The notes beneath the pieces are model-generated. The model did not search any database, had not been told where the DNA came from, and worked only from the letters and a program-made list of their open reading frames with translations. Positions 7,941-15,748 of a DNA stretch of 27,363 nt are shown here, piece after piece. The stretch spans positions 1 to 27,363 of the forward strand of contig CAYLSM010000040.1 of NCBI GenBank assembly GCA_964386505.1, in the 5' to 3' direction. The DNA comes from JAJFUG01 sp964386505. GTDB lineage: Bacteria > Gemmatimonadota > Glassbacteria > GWA2-58-10. The position numbers and the translations under genes are program-made. Each line of letters begins with the position of its first letter. The stretch's first letter is position 1.

Positions 7941-9386
7941 ATGCCTGACAAACAAATCAAAAAAAATGCACTGTTGGGACTAATCCCGCTCCTCGCAGTT
8001 GCGTTGACCCTGCCGCGGGCGTTGCTGAATTACGGCTTGGATGCCGATTCATTCCGTGGAGCCGCGGCGGCTGAACACCTCTGGCGGAGCGGTGAATACA
8101 TCCCCTCGCGCTTGCCGGGAAACCCGCTGTTTGAATTCATGCTGGCCTTGATTGTGCCCTGGGGCGGCCATTTGGCGGCCAATCTCACAGTGCTGGGTTT
8201 CGGCTTGCTGGCGTTGTTTTTCTTCCACGGCCTGGCCTGCGGGCGTCCGAATGCGGCTATCCTGACCCTGACTTTCTGTTTCACGCCTGTTTTCCTGCTC
8301 AACTGCGCCACGTGTATGGATTATGTTCCAGCCCTGGCCCTGCTGCTGGGTTCCGCCTGGCTGGCACTCTCGGGCAGACTGACCTCAGCGGCCCTGATGC
8401 TCGGGCTGTCGGCCGGGTTCCGGCTGACAGGCATTCTGGGCGGCCTGCCGTTATGGCTCTGGCTGGCCGGTCAGCGCAGATACCGCGAGGCTTTGACCAG
8501 CACGGCGCTGGCGACTTCGGTGGGACTGGCTTTCTACCTGCCGGGGATCGACCGCTATGGCCTGGGGATGTTCAAAGTTCCGGCCACTGCGGTCAACGCC
8601 GCGGACCTGTTGAGCCAAGCCGGCTACCGCGCCTGGATGTGCCTGGGTCTGCCGGCCTGGCTCGGTCTTGGTTGGCTGCTCGTAAAAAGTCGAGACCGGG
8701 ACGGCATGGTGCGCTCCGTGTCCCGGGAAAGCACCGGGCGCCTGGAGCGTATGTATGAATCGATCCTGCCGCCTGTGTATTTCCTCCTGTTCCTGCTGCA
8801 CCCGGATGAGATATCCTATCTTCTGCCGGCAGTTACGTTTCTTATTCTCTGGATCGGGAAACATATCCCGAGGCGAGAGACGTTTGTACTCGGGCTTTTA
8901 CTGTTCTCCCACGGCCTGCTTTGCCTCGATCCGCTGGGCGGTGAAAGCGGAAAGCGCAGCCTGAAATTGCACCTTGCTCCCGGTCTGATAGTAAACGACT
9001 GGCTGGAGCGCCGCGAACTGAACCACCTGCGCCTCGGGCTGGACAAGCTGTGCCTTCCGCAGCACTCGGTCCTGATCACCGGCATGGGAGATATACTGAC
9101 TTTCCACAACCCGCTTCTGGAACCGCCTGAGGCGGGGTTCTCCACTCTCATAGACCCGGCAGGAATCTGGGAGCCGGGTCAGACCCGACTGCTGCGAGGT
9201 CGGGACATCCATCTGGTGCATACGCTTTCGTCCGGGAACGTACAGCGCTTGCAGACGGCCGGGTATCACCTGTTCATGTTCTCGTCTTTCGCTCCCTCGA
9301 ACACTCTGCGACGCTATGGGTTCGATCCATGGCAAGCCGGTATCGGCCGGGTCGAGGTGTTCGGACCGGAAGCTTTCTATCGCTGA
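7941..9386 (+). CDS. Polytopic membrane protein, GT-C-like glycosyltransferase candidate
   Basis: A 481-residue protein with a lysine-containing N-terminus, a first membrane helix at about 11-28, and then a loop GLDADSFRGAAAAEHLWRSG (32-51). Its acidic pair (D34, D36) and position resemble the first periplasmic loop of GT-C enzymes (PMT/ArnT-like), which take sugars from polyprenyl-phosphate donors. Several more hydrophobic helices follow up to about residue 330. The last 150 residues are soluble. ATG 7941 has no Shine-Dalgarno sequence and is preceded by a palindrome, so expression may be weak or unusual. I do not recognise a named family; the GT-C assignment rests on architecture and one loop. 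Confidence 0.7.
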   Translation: MPDKQIKKNALLGLIPLLAVALTLPRALLNYGLDADSFRGAAAAEHLWRSGEYIPSRLPGNPLFEFMLALIVPWGGHLAANLTVLGFGLLALFFFHGLACGRPNAAILTLTFCFTPVFLLNCATCMDYVPALALLLGSAWLALSGRLTSAALMLGLSAGFRLTGILGGLPLWLWLAGQRRYREALTSTALATSVGLAFYLPGIDRYGLGMFKVPATAVNAADLLSQAGYRAWMCLGLPAWLGLGWLLVKSRDRDGMVRSVSRESTGRLERMYESILPPVYFLLFLLHPDEISYLLPAVTFLILWIGKHIPRRETFVLGLLLFSHGLLCLDPLGGESGKRSLKLHLAPGLIVNDWLERRELNHLRLGLDKLCLPQHSVLITGMGDILTFHNPLLEPPEAGFSTLIDPAGIWEPGQTRLLRGRDIHLVHTLSSGNVQRLQTAGYHLFMFSSFAPSNTLRRYGFDPWQAGIGRVEVFGPEAFYR

Positions 9387-9566
9387 GCGCCGCTGACGTA
9401 ACTGTCCCGCGTCGCCTGGATACACCAAAGTCGCTCGATTTCGGGAGTTCCGTGTCAAGTTAGAAATTAAGTCTTGTCCGCTTAGACCTTCCGGTATTAA
9501 CTTTATTCATTCAATTTGAGTTCGCCGTTTTATCACACCCGAAATCCCAGCCCCGGACAGAGGACT

Positions 9567-10892
9567 ATGGCAGAGATATTTCCTTTTCGCGGCATCTCTT
9601 TCGACCCGGCCCAGGCCGGCCCCTACGAAAAGCTCGCCACCCAGCCCTACGATAAAATCTCTCCGGAGATGAAAAAGCGCTACCTGGCGGCCAGTCCGAA
9701 CAACATAGTACGGGTGATCCTTCCCGCCGAGCCTGGCAACACTGATGACAGCGTGTACGAGAGCGCCGCGGCCACATTCGAGAAATGGCTGGCCGAGGGA
9801 ATCCTGAAACGCCAGAGCACGCCGGGGTTCTACCCCTACCACCAGAGCTACCGGGTGCCGGGCAGCGGCGAGACCCGCACGCGCAAGGGCTTTATCGGAC
9901 TGGGCCAGCTCTATGACTTTGCCGAAAAAGTGATCCGCCCCCACGAGCACACCCACAGCGGCCCCAAGGTGGACCGTCTCAAGCTGACCCGCGCCACTGG
10001 CAGCCAGTTCGGCCAGCTGTTCATGCTCTACCCGGACCCGGAGCAGAAAATCAACGCCCTGTTCGACAGCCGGATCGCCGGACTTGAGCCGTTGATCCGG
10101 GTGCAGGACGAGTATGGCGTGACCCACACGGTCTGGAAAGTGGATGAGCCCGAGGCGGTGGCGCAGGTCAAGGCCCTGATGCGGGACAAGAACCTGTACA
10201 TCGCGGATGGCCACCACCGCTACGAGACCGCCCTGAACTGGTGGCGCGAGAAAACCGCCCAGGGTGTGCCCGCCGTGGGCGACGAGGCGACGAGCCACGC
10301 CATGATGAGCTTTGTCTGCCTGCAGGACCCCGGGCTGAGCGTGCTGCCCACCCACCGCGTGGTGTTCGGCCTGGCGGAGTTCGACCCTGCGGTGCTGCTG
10401 AAAGAACTGAGTGCGGATTTTACCTGCGCGGCGGCCGGAACGGTGAGCCCGGAGAACCTGGCCGCCCAGCTAAAAAATATCGCCGCGCAGGAGCACGCAT
10501 TTGTCCTGGCCGCCCGCGGACTGGACAGCCTGTACGTGCTGCGTTTGAAAAGCGGCGTGGACCTGTCTGCGCGTATCCCCGGCTCCGGCAGTTTGGACTT
10601 GAAGGGCCTGGATGTGACAATCCTTCACAAGCTGATAATCGAGCCGCGGCTGGGTATCGATGAAAAATCCCTGGAGCGCGCCGACCATATCACCTATGTC
10701 CGCGAGCCGGAGGAGGCGCTCGGTCTGGTGGCCGGACCCGCCGCCACGCATCAGGCGGTCTTTTTCCTCAACCCGACCCGGGTCGCCCAGGTGGTGGCCG
10801 TGGCCGACCACGGCGAGTGCATGCCCCAGAAATCGACCGATTTCTACCCCAAGATGCTGACCGGGCTGGTGATCAACAAGGTCAACCTTTAA
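9567..10892 (+). CDS. DUF1015 family protein
   Basis: A 441-residue protein counted from ATG 9567, which follows AGAGGA at good spacing. The frame is open upstream to 9516, but those 17 residues do not fit the family. Family signatures: QPYDKI (26-31), HEHTHSGPKVDRLKL (126-140) and ADGHHRYET (213-221). DUF1015 is a widespread conserved family without an established biochemical function, often found beside serA, as here (24 bp upstream of it). The HHRY motif suggests a metal- or phosphate-binding active site. A link to serine metabolism is suggested only by gene context. Confidence 0.88.
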   Translation: MAEIFPFRGISFDPAQAGPYEKLATQPYDKISPEMKKRYLAASPNNIVRVILPAEPGNTDDSVYESAAATFEKWLAEGILKRQSTPGFYPYHQSYRVPGSGETRTRKGFIGLGQLYDFAEKVIRPHEHTHSGPKVDRLKLTRATGSQFGQLFMLYPDPEQKINALFDSRIAGLEPLIRVQDEYGVTHTVWKVDEPEAVAQVKALMRDKNLYIADGHHRYETALNWWREKTAQGVPAVGDEATSHAMMSFVCLQDPGLSVLPTHRVVFGLAEFDPAVLLKELSADFTCAAAGTVSPENLAAQLKNIAAQEHAFVLAARGLDSLYVLRLKSGVDLSARIPGSGSLDLKGLDVTILHKLIIEPRLGIDEKSLERADHITYVREPEEALGLVAGPAATHQAVFFLNPTRVAQVVAVADHGECMPQKSTDFYPKMLTGLVINKVNL

Positions 10893-10916
10893 CCGCCTCG
10901 CACGGAGGGCAGAGAC

Positions 10917-12503
10917 ATGAGCAAGCTCAGAATACTTGTGGCCGACCCGCTGTCCGAGGAGGGATTGTCCATTCTGCGCCGGATCGAGGGCGCCGAGATC
11001 GAGATCAAGACCGGGCTGGATGAGGCCGGGCTGGCCGAGGCCGTGGCCGGGGTGAGCGCCCTGGTGATCCGCAGCGGGGTCAAGGTGACCCGCAAGGTGA
11101 TCGAGGCCGCCGACTGCCTCAAGGTGATCGGCCGGGCCGGTGTGGGCGTGGACAATGTGGACCTGGATGCCGCCACCGAGCGCGGTATTGTGGTGATGAA
11201 CACCCCCAGCGGCAACACCGTGGCCGCGGCCGAGCACACCTGGGGACTTTTGCTGGCCCTGGCGCGCAAGATCCCCGCGGCCGCCGCCTCGTTCAAGGCC
11301 GGCAAGTGGGAGCGCAGCAAATTCGTGGGCAACGAGCTGTGCGGCAAAACTCTGGGCGTGGTGGGCCTGGGACGGATCGGCAGCGAGGTGGCGCGCTATG
11401 CCCAGGCGTTCCGCATGCGCGTGCTGGCCTATGACCCGTTCATCTCGGAGTCCCGCGCCGCCGAGCAGGAGATCAGCCTGGTGACGCTGGAGGAGCTGTT
11501 CGAGAAAGTGGACGTGGTGAGCCTGCACCTTCCGGTGACCGAGGAGACCAAAAAACTGGTGGGCGCCAAGCTGCTCGGAAAGATGAAAAAGAGCGCCCTG
11601 CTGGTCAACTGCGCCCGCGGCGCGCTTGTGGACGAGGCCGCGCTGCTGACCGCCCTGAACGAGGGTACGATCGCCGGGGCGGCCCTGGATGTGTTCAGCA
11701 AGGAGCCGCCGGAGTCGTTCGACCTGGTGCTGCACGAGAAAGTGGTGGCCACCCCGCACCTGGGCGCCTCGACCCGCGAGGCACAGATCAACGTGGGTGT
11801 GCAGATCGCCGAGCAGATCGAGGCCGTACTGAGCCGCAATGTCTACGACAACGCGGTCAACCTGCCGATTACCGATTTCGCCCTGGTCGAAAAATTCGGC
11901 CCCTGGGTGGAGCTGACCGGACGGATCGGTGTGTTCATGGCCAAGTTCCTGAGCGGTGGAGTGCAGAAAGTCAGCATCAATTGCGCCGGCGACTGCACCG
12001 AGGCGCTGCAGCCGCTCAAGCTCACCCTGCTCAAGGGCCTTCTGACCCCGGTCACGGCCGGCGGGAATGTCAACTTTGTCAACGCCGGTTTCCTGGCCCG
12101 TCAGCGCGGAATCACCGTGGAAAGCTCCAGCACCGACCGGGCCGACTACACCAGCCAGGTCGCATGCAGCGTGATCACGGACAGCGAGACTCTCACTGTG
12201 GTGGGCACCGTGTTCGGCGGTGAGCTTCAGCGGATCGTGAGGATCAACGAGTTCCACATGGATGTCAACCCCCGCGGCCACCTTCTGGTGATCAAGAACG
12301 CGGATGTACCGGGCGTGATCGGCCAGGTGGGCGGCGTGCTTGGCGCGGCCGGGCTGAATATCGCCGAGTACCGTCTGGGCCGCGATGACCAGCGACGCAA
12401 CACCCTGTCGCTGATCAGCGTGGATTCGGTGATCCCGGAGGACGTAATGCAGAAACTGCGTGGCATTCCGGCGATCCAGTTCGCCCGCGCGGTGGAGGTC
12501 TGA
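10917..12503 (+). CDS. serA: D-3-phosphoglycerate dehydrogenase
   Basis: A 528-residue enzyme of the long (type I) class. It oxidises 3-phosphoglycerate to 3-phosphohydroxypyruvate with NAD+, the first step of serine synthesis. The NAD-binding motif GLGRIGSEVA is at 150-159. The catalytic triad is visible as R234 (NCARGAL), E263 (SKEPP) and H281 (TPHLGAST). An intervening (ASB-type) domain spans about 310-445, and a C-terminal ACT domain starts near 455 (HLLVIKNADVPGVIGQVG), giving probable allosteric control by serine. ATG follows GGAGGG at good spacing. It sits between DUF1015 and the NIF3-like gene in one run. Confidence 0.97.
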   Translation: MSKLRILVADPLSEEGLSILRRIEGAEIEIKTGLDEAGLAEAVAGVSALVIRSGVKVTRKVIEAADCLKVIGRAGVGVDNVDLDAATERGIVVMNTPSGNTVAAAEHTWGLLLALARKIPAAAASFKAGKWERSKFVGNELCGKTLGVVGLGRIGSEVARYAQAFRMRVLAYDPFISESRAAEQEISLVTLEELFEKVDVVSLHLPVTEETKKLVGAKLLGKMKKSALLVNCARGALVDEAALLTALNEGTIAGAALDVFSKEPPESFDLVLHEKVVATPHLGASTREAQINVGVQIAEQIEAVLSRNVYDNAVNLPITDFALVEKFGPWVELTGRIGVFMAKFLSGGVQKVSINCAGDCTEALQPLKLTLLKGLLTPVTAGGNVNFVNAGFLARQRGITVESSSTDRADYTSQVACSVITDSETLTVVGTVFGGELQRIVRINEFHMDVNPRGHLLVIKNADVPGVIGQVGGVLGAAGLNIAEYRLGRDDQRRNTLSLISVDSVIPEDVMQKLRGIPAIQFARAVEV

Positions 12504-12505
12504 CC

Positions 12506-13282
12506 GTGGCCTCCGGAGCGGTCATACCGCTGGTCGAGCTGACCGCCTACCTGGATGAGCTGCTGGAGATCGGCCGCTGGGAGGCGGCGGACTCCTCCCT
12601 GAACGGGCTTCAGGTGGAGGGCGCCGCGCGCGTGGGCGCACTGGCCTTTGCCGTGGACACCTCACAACAGACAATCGACCTGTGCGTGCAGTCCGGGGCC
12701 AACTTTCTTATCGTGCACCACGGGCTGTTCTGGGGCAAGCCGCTGGCGATTGCCGGCTCGCACCGCGCCCGGGTCAGGGCCCTGCTGGATGCGGGAATCT
12801 CACTTTACGCAGCCCACCTGCCCCTGGATTTCCACCCCACCCTGGGGCATAACGCGGTCCTGGCCCGTCAACTCGAACTGACCGCCGAGGGCCCGCTGGC
12901 TACGGAGAAAGGCCTCCCGATAGGCTTGATCGCCTCGACAGCCCGGCCGCTCGGGCGCGAGACCTTTGTCAGTCACCTGGACAGTCTGCTGGACACCAGC
13001 AGCCAGCTCCTTCCGTTCGGGCCGGAGAGTGTGCAGCGGGTCGGGGTCTGTTCCGGCGGCGGGGCAAAACTTCTCACCGAACCTCTCAGTCGCCGTATCG
13101 ACACCTTTGTCACCGGCGAAGCCAGCCACACGCTCTACCACTTTGCCCGCGAGTGGGGCGTTAACGTGCTGTTCGCCGGGCACTACGCCACCGAGACTCC
13201 GGGCCTGCGGGCCCTGTCCGGGCACCTTGCCACGCGTTTCGGCCTGAGCGCAACTTTCCTGGACGCCCCTACGGGGCTTTGA
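12506..13282 (+). CDS. NIF3-like dinuclear metal centre protein
   Basis: A 258-residue protein of the NIF3/YbgI/YqfO family, which forms toroidal hexamers with a dinuclear metal site; its substrate remains uncertain in general. Likely metal ligands are H71-H72 (VHHG), D108 (LPLDFH), H226 and E230 (GHYATE), spaced as in the family. The start is GTG only 2 bp after the serA stop, with GGAGGT inside the end of serA as ribosome site, so the two are translationally linked. It lacks the extra PII-like insert found in longer members. Confidence 0.92.
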   Translation: MASGAVIPLVELTAYLDELLEIGRWEAADSSLNGLQVEGAARVGALAFAVDTSQQTIDLCVQSGANFLIVHHGLFWGKPLAIAGSHRARVRALLDAGISLYAAHLPLDFHPTLGHNAVLARQLELTAEGPLATEKGLPIGLIASTARPLGRETFVSHLDSLLDTSSQLLPFGPESVQRVGVCSGGGAKLLTEPLSRRIDTFVTGEASHTLYHFAREWGVNVLFAGHYATETPGLRALSGHLATRFGLSATFLDAPTGL

Positions 13283-13323
13283 AGCCCGATCTGAAGCCCT
13301 GGAACGGGTTTTTGGATTTCTGC

Positions 13324-13352
13324 TTGACAGCCCCGCCTCTTTCCGATAGATT
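13324..13352 (+). promoter_or_regulatory. Sigma70-type promoter of purA
   Basis: TTGACA (13324-13329), exactly 17 bp, then TAGATT (13347-13352; 4 of 6). It lies in the short gap between the NIF3-like gene and purA, about 70 bp before the purA start, so purA can be expressed apart from the serA run. Confidence 0.65.
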
Positions 13353-13420
13353 ACCCGACTGGTCATTGATTGCCCAGTGAACACAACTCGAAACAGAATG
13401 AGATTTTGCGGGGGTGTCGA

Positions 13421-14704
13421 GTGCCGTCGACTATAGTGATCGGTTCCCAGTGGGGAGATGAGGGCAAAGGCAAGATAGTCGATTATCTTGCCAAACAGGC
13501 CGACATCGTGGCGCGCTTTCAGGGCGGGGCGAACGCCGGTCATACGGTGGTGGTGGGTGGCAAGCAGTTCATCCTGCACCAGATACCCTCGGGGATAATC
13601 TATCCCGACCCGGTCTGCGTGATCGGCAACGGGGTGGTGATCGACCCGGATAATTTCTGTGAGGAACAGGCCGCCCTTCACCAGGCTGGGATCGCCACCC
13701 GCGGACGGATCAAGATCAGCGGCAAGGCGCACCTTCTGCTGACCTACCACAAGGTGCTGGATCAGGAACGCGAGAAAGCCCGCGGCAAGGGCAAGATCGG
13801 CACCACGGGTCGGGGGATAGGCCCGGCCTACGAGGACAAGATCGCGCGCTCGGGTGTGCGGGTGATGGATTTCAACCACCCGGACAAGCTGCGCGCCAAG
13901 GTTATCGAGAACGCCCAGTCCAAGAACCAACTCCTCCAGGCCTTGGGCAGCGAGGCGCGGGTGGACGGCGCTCAGATAGCGGAGAATCTCCTGGTTCACC
14001 GCGAGGCTTTCCTGGAGATGGAGACGGATGTCTCGCTGTATCTGCACCAGTCGCACCAGCAGGGCAAGCGCCTTCTGCTGGAGGGCGCCCAGGGCTGCCT
14101 TCTGGATGTTGACCACGGCACCTACCCGTTCGTCACCTCCAGCAACACCAGCACCGGCGGAGCGATGGCCGGTCTGGGGATCGGCCCTGGAGTTATCAAC
14201 TCGGTGGTGGGTGTGGTAAAGGCCTACACCACCCGCGTTGGCAACGGCCCCATGCCCACCGAACTGCTGGATAAGCAGGGCGAATGCCTGCGAGAGCTGG
14301 GACACGAGTATGGGGCGACTACCGGGCGGCCGCGCCGCTGTGGCTGGTTCGATGCCGTGGTGACGCGCTACAGCCAGCGGATCAACGGCCTGACCGAGTT
14401 GGCCGTGACCAAGCTGGATGTGCTGGACACTCTGGACGAGTTGAAAATCTGCAACTCCTACCGCTGGCGGGACAAGGTGCTCACCGAGTTCCCCTGCGAT
14501 CCGGATGTGCTCGATGAGTGCGAGCCGGTATACGAGACAGTGCCGGGCTGGGGGAAAATCACCAGCGGGATCACCAGCTACGCTGCCCTGCCTGAGGCGG
14601 CCCGCTCATATCTGGAGAGGATCAGCCGGATAATGGGCTGCCGGATCGCCCTGGTCAGCGTGGGCGTGGAGCGTGACCAGATCATCGATTGCAGCGGGAA
14701 CTGA
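13421..14704 (+). CDS. purA: Adenylosuccinate synthetase
   Basis: A 427-residue enzyme from GTG 13421. It joins IMP and aspartate using GTP, the committed step to AMP. The frame is open upstream to 13370, but PSTIVIGSQWGDEGKGKIVD after GTG 13421 gives the standard PurA N-terminus and length, and a GGGGGT ribosome site precedes it. Catalytic D13 (in WGDEGKGK) and H41 (NAGHT) are at the canonical positions. Further motifs are GTTGRGIGPAYEDK, EGAQGCLLDVDHGTYPFVTSSN and TTGRPRRCGWFD. It is followed 42 bp later by tRNA-Lys. Confidence 0.97.
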   Translation: MPSTIVIGSQWGDEGKGKIVDYLAKQADIVARFQGGANAGHTVVVGGKQFILHQIPSGIIYPDPVCVIGNGVVIDPDNFCEEQAALHQAGIATRGRIKISGKAHLLLTYHKVLDQEREKARGKGKIGTTGRGIGPAYEDKIARSGVRVMDFNHPDKLRAKVIENAQSKNQLLQALGSEARVDGAQIAENLLVHREAFLEMETDVSLYLHQSHQQGKRLLLEGAQGCLLDVDHGTYPFVTSSNTSTGGAMAGLGIGPGVINSVVGVVKAYTTRVGNGPMPTELLDKQGECLRELGHEYGATTGRPRRCGWFDAVVTRYSQRINGLTELAVTKLDVLDTLDELKICNSYRWRDKVLTEFPCDPDVLDECEPVYETVPGWGKITSGITSYAALPEAARSYLERISRIMGCRIALVSVGVERDQIIDCSGN

Positions 14705-14746
14705 CGCCGCGAAGACGGTTTGGATTGTACCGGACGAATATAAAGT

Positions 14747-14822
14747 GAGCCGTTAGCTCAGTTGGTAGAGCAGCTGCCTTTTAAGCAGCGGGTCGTGGGT
14801 TCGATCCCCGCACGGCTCACCA
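14747..14822 (+). tRNA. tRNA-Lys (anticodon TTT), CCA encoded
   Basis: The full cloverleaf can be folded by eye: acceptor stem GAGCCGT/ACGGCTC, D stem GCTC/GAGC, anticodon stem GCTGC/GCAGC with loop CTTTTAA (anticodon TTT at 14780-14782), T arm GTGGG-TTCGATC-CCCGC, discriminator A and encoded CCA (14820-14822). It is probably transcribed with purA and ends at the terminator just downstream. Confidence 0.98.
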
Positions 14823-14833
14823 TAGTTTTGATT

Positions 14834-14863
14834 GGCTTGCCGGTTTTCCGGCAAGCCTTTTTT
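14834..14863 (+). terminator. Strong intrinsic terminator after tRNA-Lys
   Basis: A perfect 10-bp stem GGCTTGCCGG / CCGGCAAGCC with a TTTT loop, followed directly by six T (14858-14863). It closes the purA-tRNA unit. Confidence 0.95.
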
Positions 14864-14925
14864 ATTTACATCAATCAGGTTTTATGGCAATTTTTCTCAC
14901 ACTGGCTTGCAAACACTAAACTATA

Positions 14926-14955
14926 TTGACAAAATAATTTCAACTGCGCTATGTT
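14926..14955 (+). promoter_or_regulatory. Sigma70-type promoter of the hemerythrin gene
   Basis: TTGACA (14926-14931), an 18-bp spacer, then TATGTT (14950-14955; 4 of 6), about 60 bp before ATG 15018 and downstream of the terminator. Confidence 0.6.
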
Positions 14956-15017
14956 TCCGCCTTGGATTTCTGACTCTTGCTCCCCTGGCAACACATAAGT
15001 CGGCGGATATTTTATCA

Positions 15018-15428
15018 ATGGCACGTAAGGCGTTTAAGTGGGGTCGGCAGTTCTCCATCGGGATCAAATCGCTGGACGACCCGCATAAGTACCTTTTCAA
15101 GCAACTGATTGAACTCGACCAAGCCATTGACCAGAACAAGGTCGATGGACTTAAGGATCTCTTTCAGGTTCTGGATGTATTCTGCCTTTATCACTTCACG
15201 GCAGAAGAATCTCTGATGGCAAAATATGGCTACCCAAACTTGATCGCCCACAGGAGACAGCACGACGCGTTCAGGGAGAAAATAGAGGACTTCAAGGAAT
15301 TGTACTCTCAGGATAACCTTTGTCTCGCCATCGAACTAAGAGATTACATCCAGGAGTGGATTGTCAATCATATAACAAACGTGGACAGAATGTATGTCCC
15401 CTACCTGCCCGAAAAAATGAAAGCATAG
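15018..15428 (+). CDS. Bacteriohemerythrin
   Basis: A 136-residue single-domain protein from ATG 15018. The frame is open upstream to 14832, but that part crosses the terminator and promoter and has no family similarity. All seven diiron ligands of the family are present in order: H23 (DDPHKYLF), H59 and E63 (HFTAEE), H78 and H82 (HRRQH), H118 and D123 (WIVNHITNVD). Such proteins bind O2 reversibly and serve in oxygen sensing, storage or delivery in the cytoplasm. It has its own promoter and terminator. The hybrid histidine kinase downstream has separate signals, so a functional link is only suggested by proximity. The ribosome site is weak. Confidence 0.93.
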   Translation: MARKAFKWGRQFSIGIKSLDDPHKYLFKQLIELDQAIDQNKVDGLKDLFQVLDVFCLYHFTAEESLMAKYGYPNLIAHRRQHDAFREKIEDFKELYSQDNLCLAIELRDYIQEWIVNHITNVDRMYVPYLPEKMKA

Positions 15429-15462
15429 AAAACCAGGCTTCGACTTTGAAAAGCATACAGTG

Positions 15463-15485
15463 AGCCGCCCTTGAGGCGGCTTTTT
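15463..15485 (+). terminator. Intrinsic terminator of the hemerythrin gene
   Basis: A 7-bp GC-rich stem AGCCGCC / GGCGGCT with a CTTGA loop, followed by TTTTTG. It lies 34 bp after the hemerythrin stop. Confidence 0.9.
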
Positions 15486-15648
15486 GTTTGTAGCTGAATC
15501 TCGAGTCCGCGGCAAAACGAGGTCCTCAGCGTCAAAGCTCGAGTGCAGATTCGTTTAAGGTAAACATAGTGTTCACCCCGAGTTTGGGCATGCTCTTATG
15601 GCTGCAGACAAAAGGTTCCGGTATCGTCCTGATTGAAATGCGATGCAT

Positions 15649-15678
15649 TTGACTTACCAAAGATTTATGAGATATATT
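15649..15678 (+). promoter_or_regulatory. Sigma70-type promoter of the hybrid kinase gene
   Basis: TTGACT (15649-15654; 5 of 6), an 18-bp spacer and TATATT (15673-15678; 5 of 6), about 70 bp before ATG 15749. The rest of the gap after the hemerythrin terminator shows nothing else. Confidence 0.6.
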
Positions 15679-15748
15679 AAAGAAAATCGGGAAGCCTGGT
15701 GGCTCGTTCGAAGAACAAGACAAACATATTAGCGGACAGATAATCGCC

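Noticed and set aside
9474..9503. Possible promoter before the DUF1015 gene (TTGTCC ... TAACTT)
   Set aside because: Both boxes match the consensus poorly, so it was not annotated; the true promoter of the DUF1015-serA run was not identified.
10470..12281. A 603-codon open frame on the minus strand, opposite DUF1015 and serA
   Set aside because: It is a mirror of GC-rich codons in two clear genes; its translation (many His, Gln, Gly, Arg) has no family features and no ribosome site.
12800..14305. A 501-codon open frame on the minus strand, opposite the NIF3-like gene and purA
   Set aside because: Same reason: it lies antisense to two certain genes, crosses their promoter and has an unnatural composition.
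14739..14744. TATAAA just before tRNA-Lys, considered as its -10 box
   Set aside because: It ends only 2 bases before the tRNA, so transcription would start inside the tRNA; no good -35 box was found either. Co-transcription with purA is more likely.
14832..15017. Upstream extension of the hemerythrin frame by 62 codons
   Set aside because: It would begin inside the tRNA terminator and span the promoter; the family N-terminus begins at ATG 15018.
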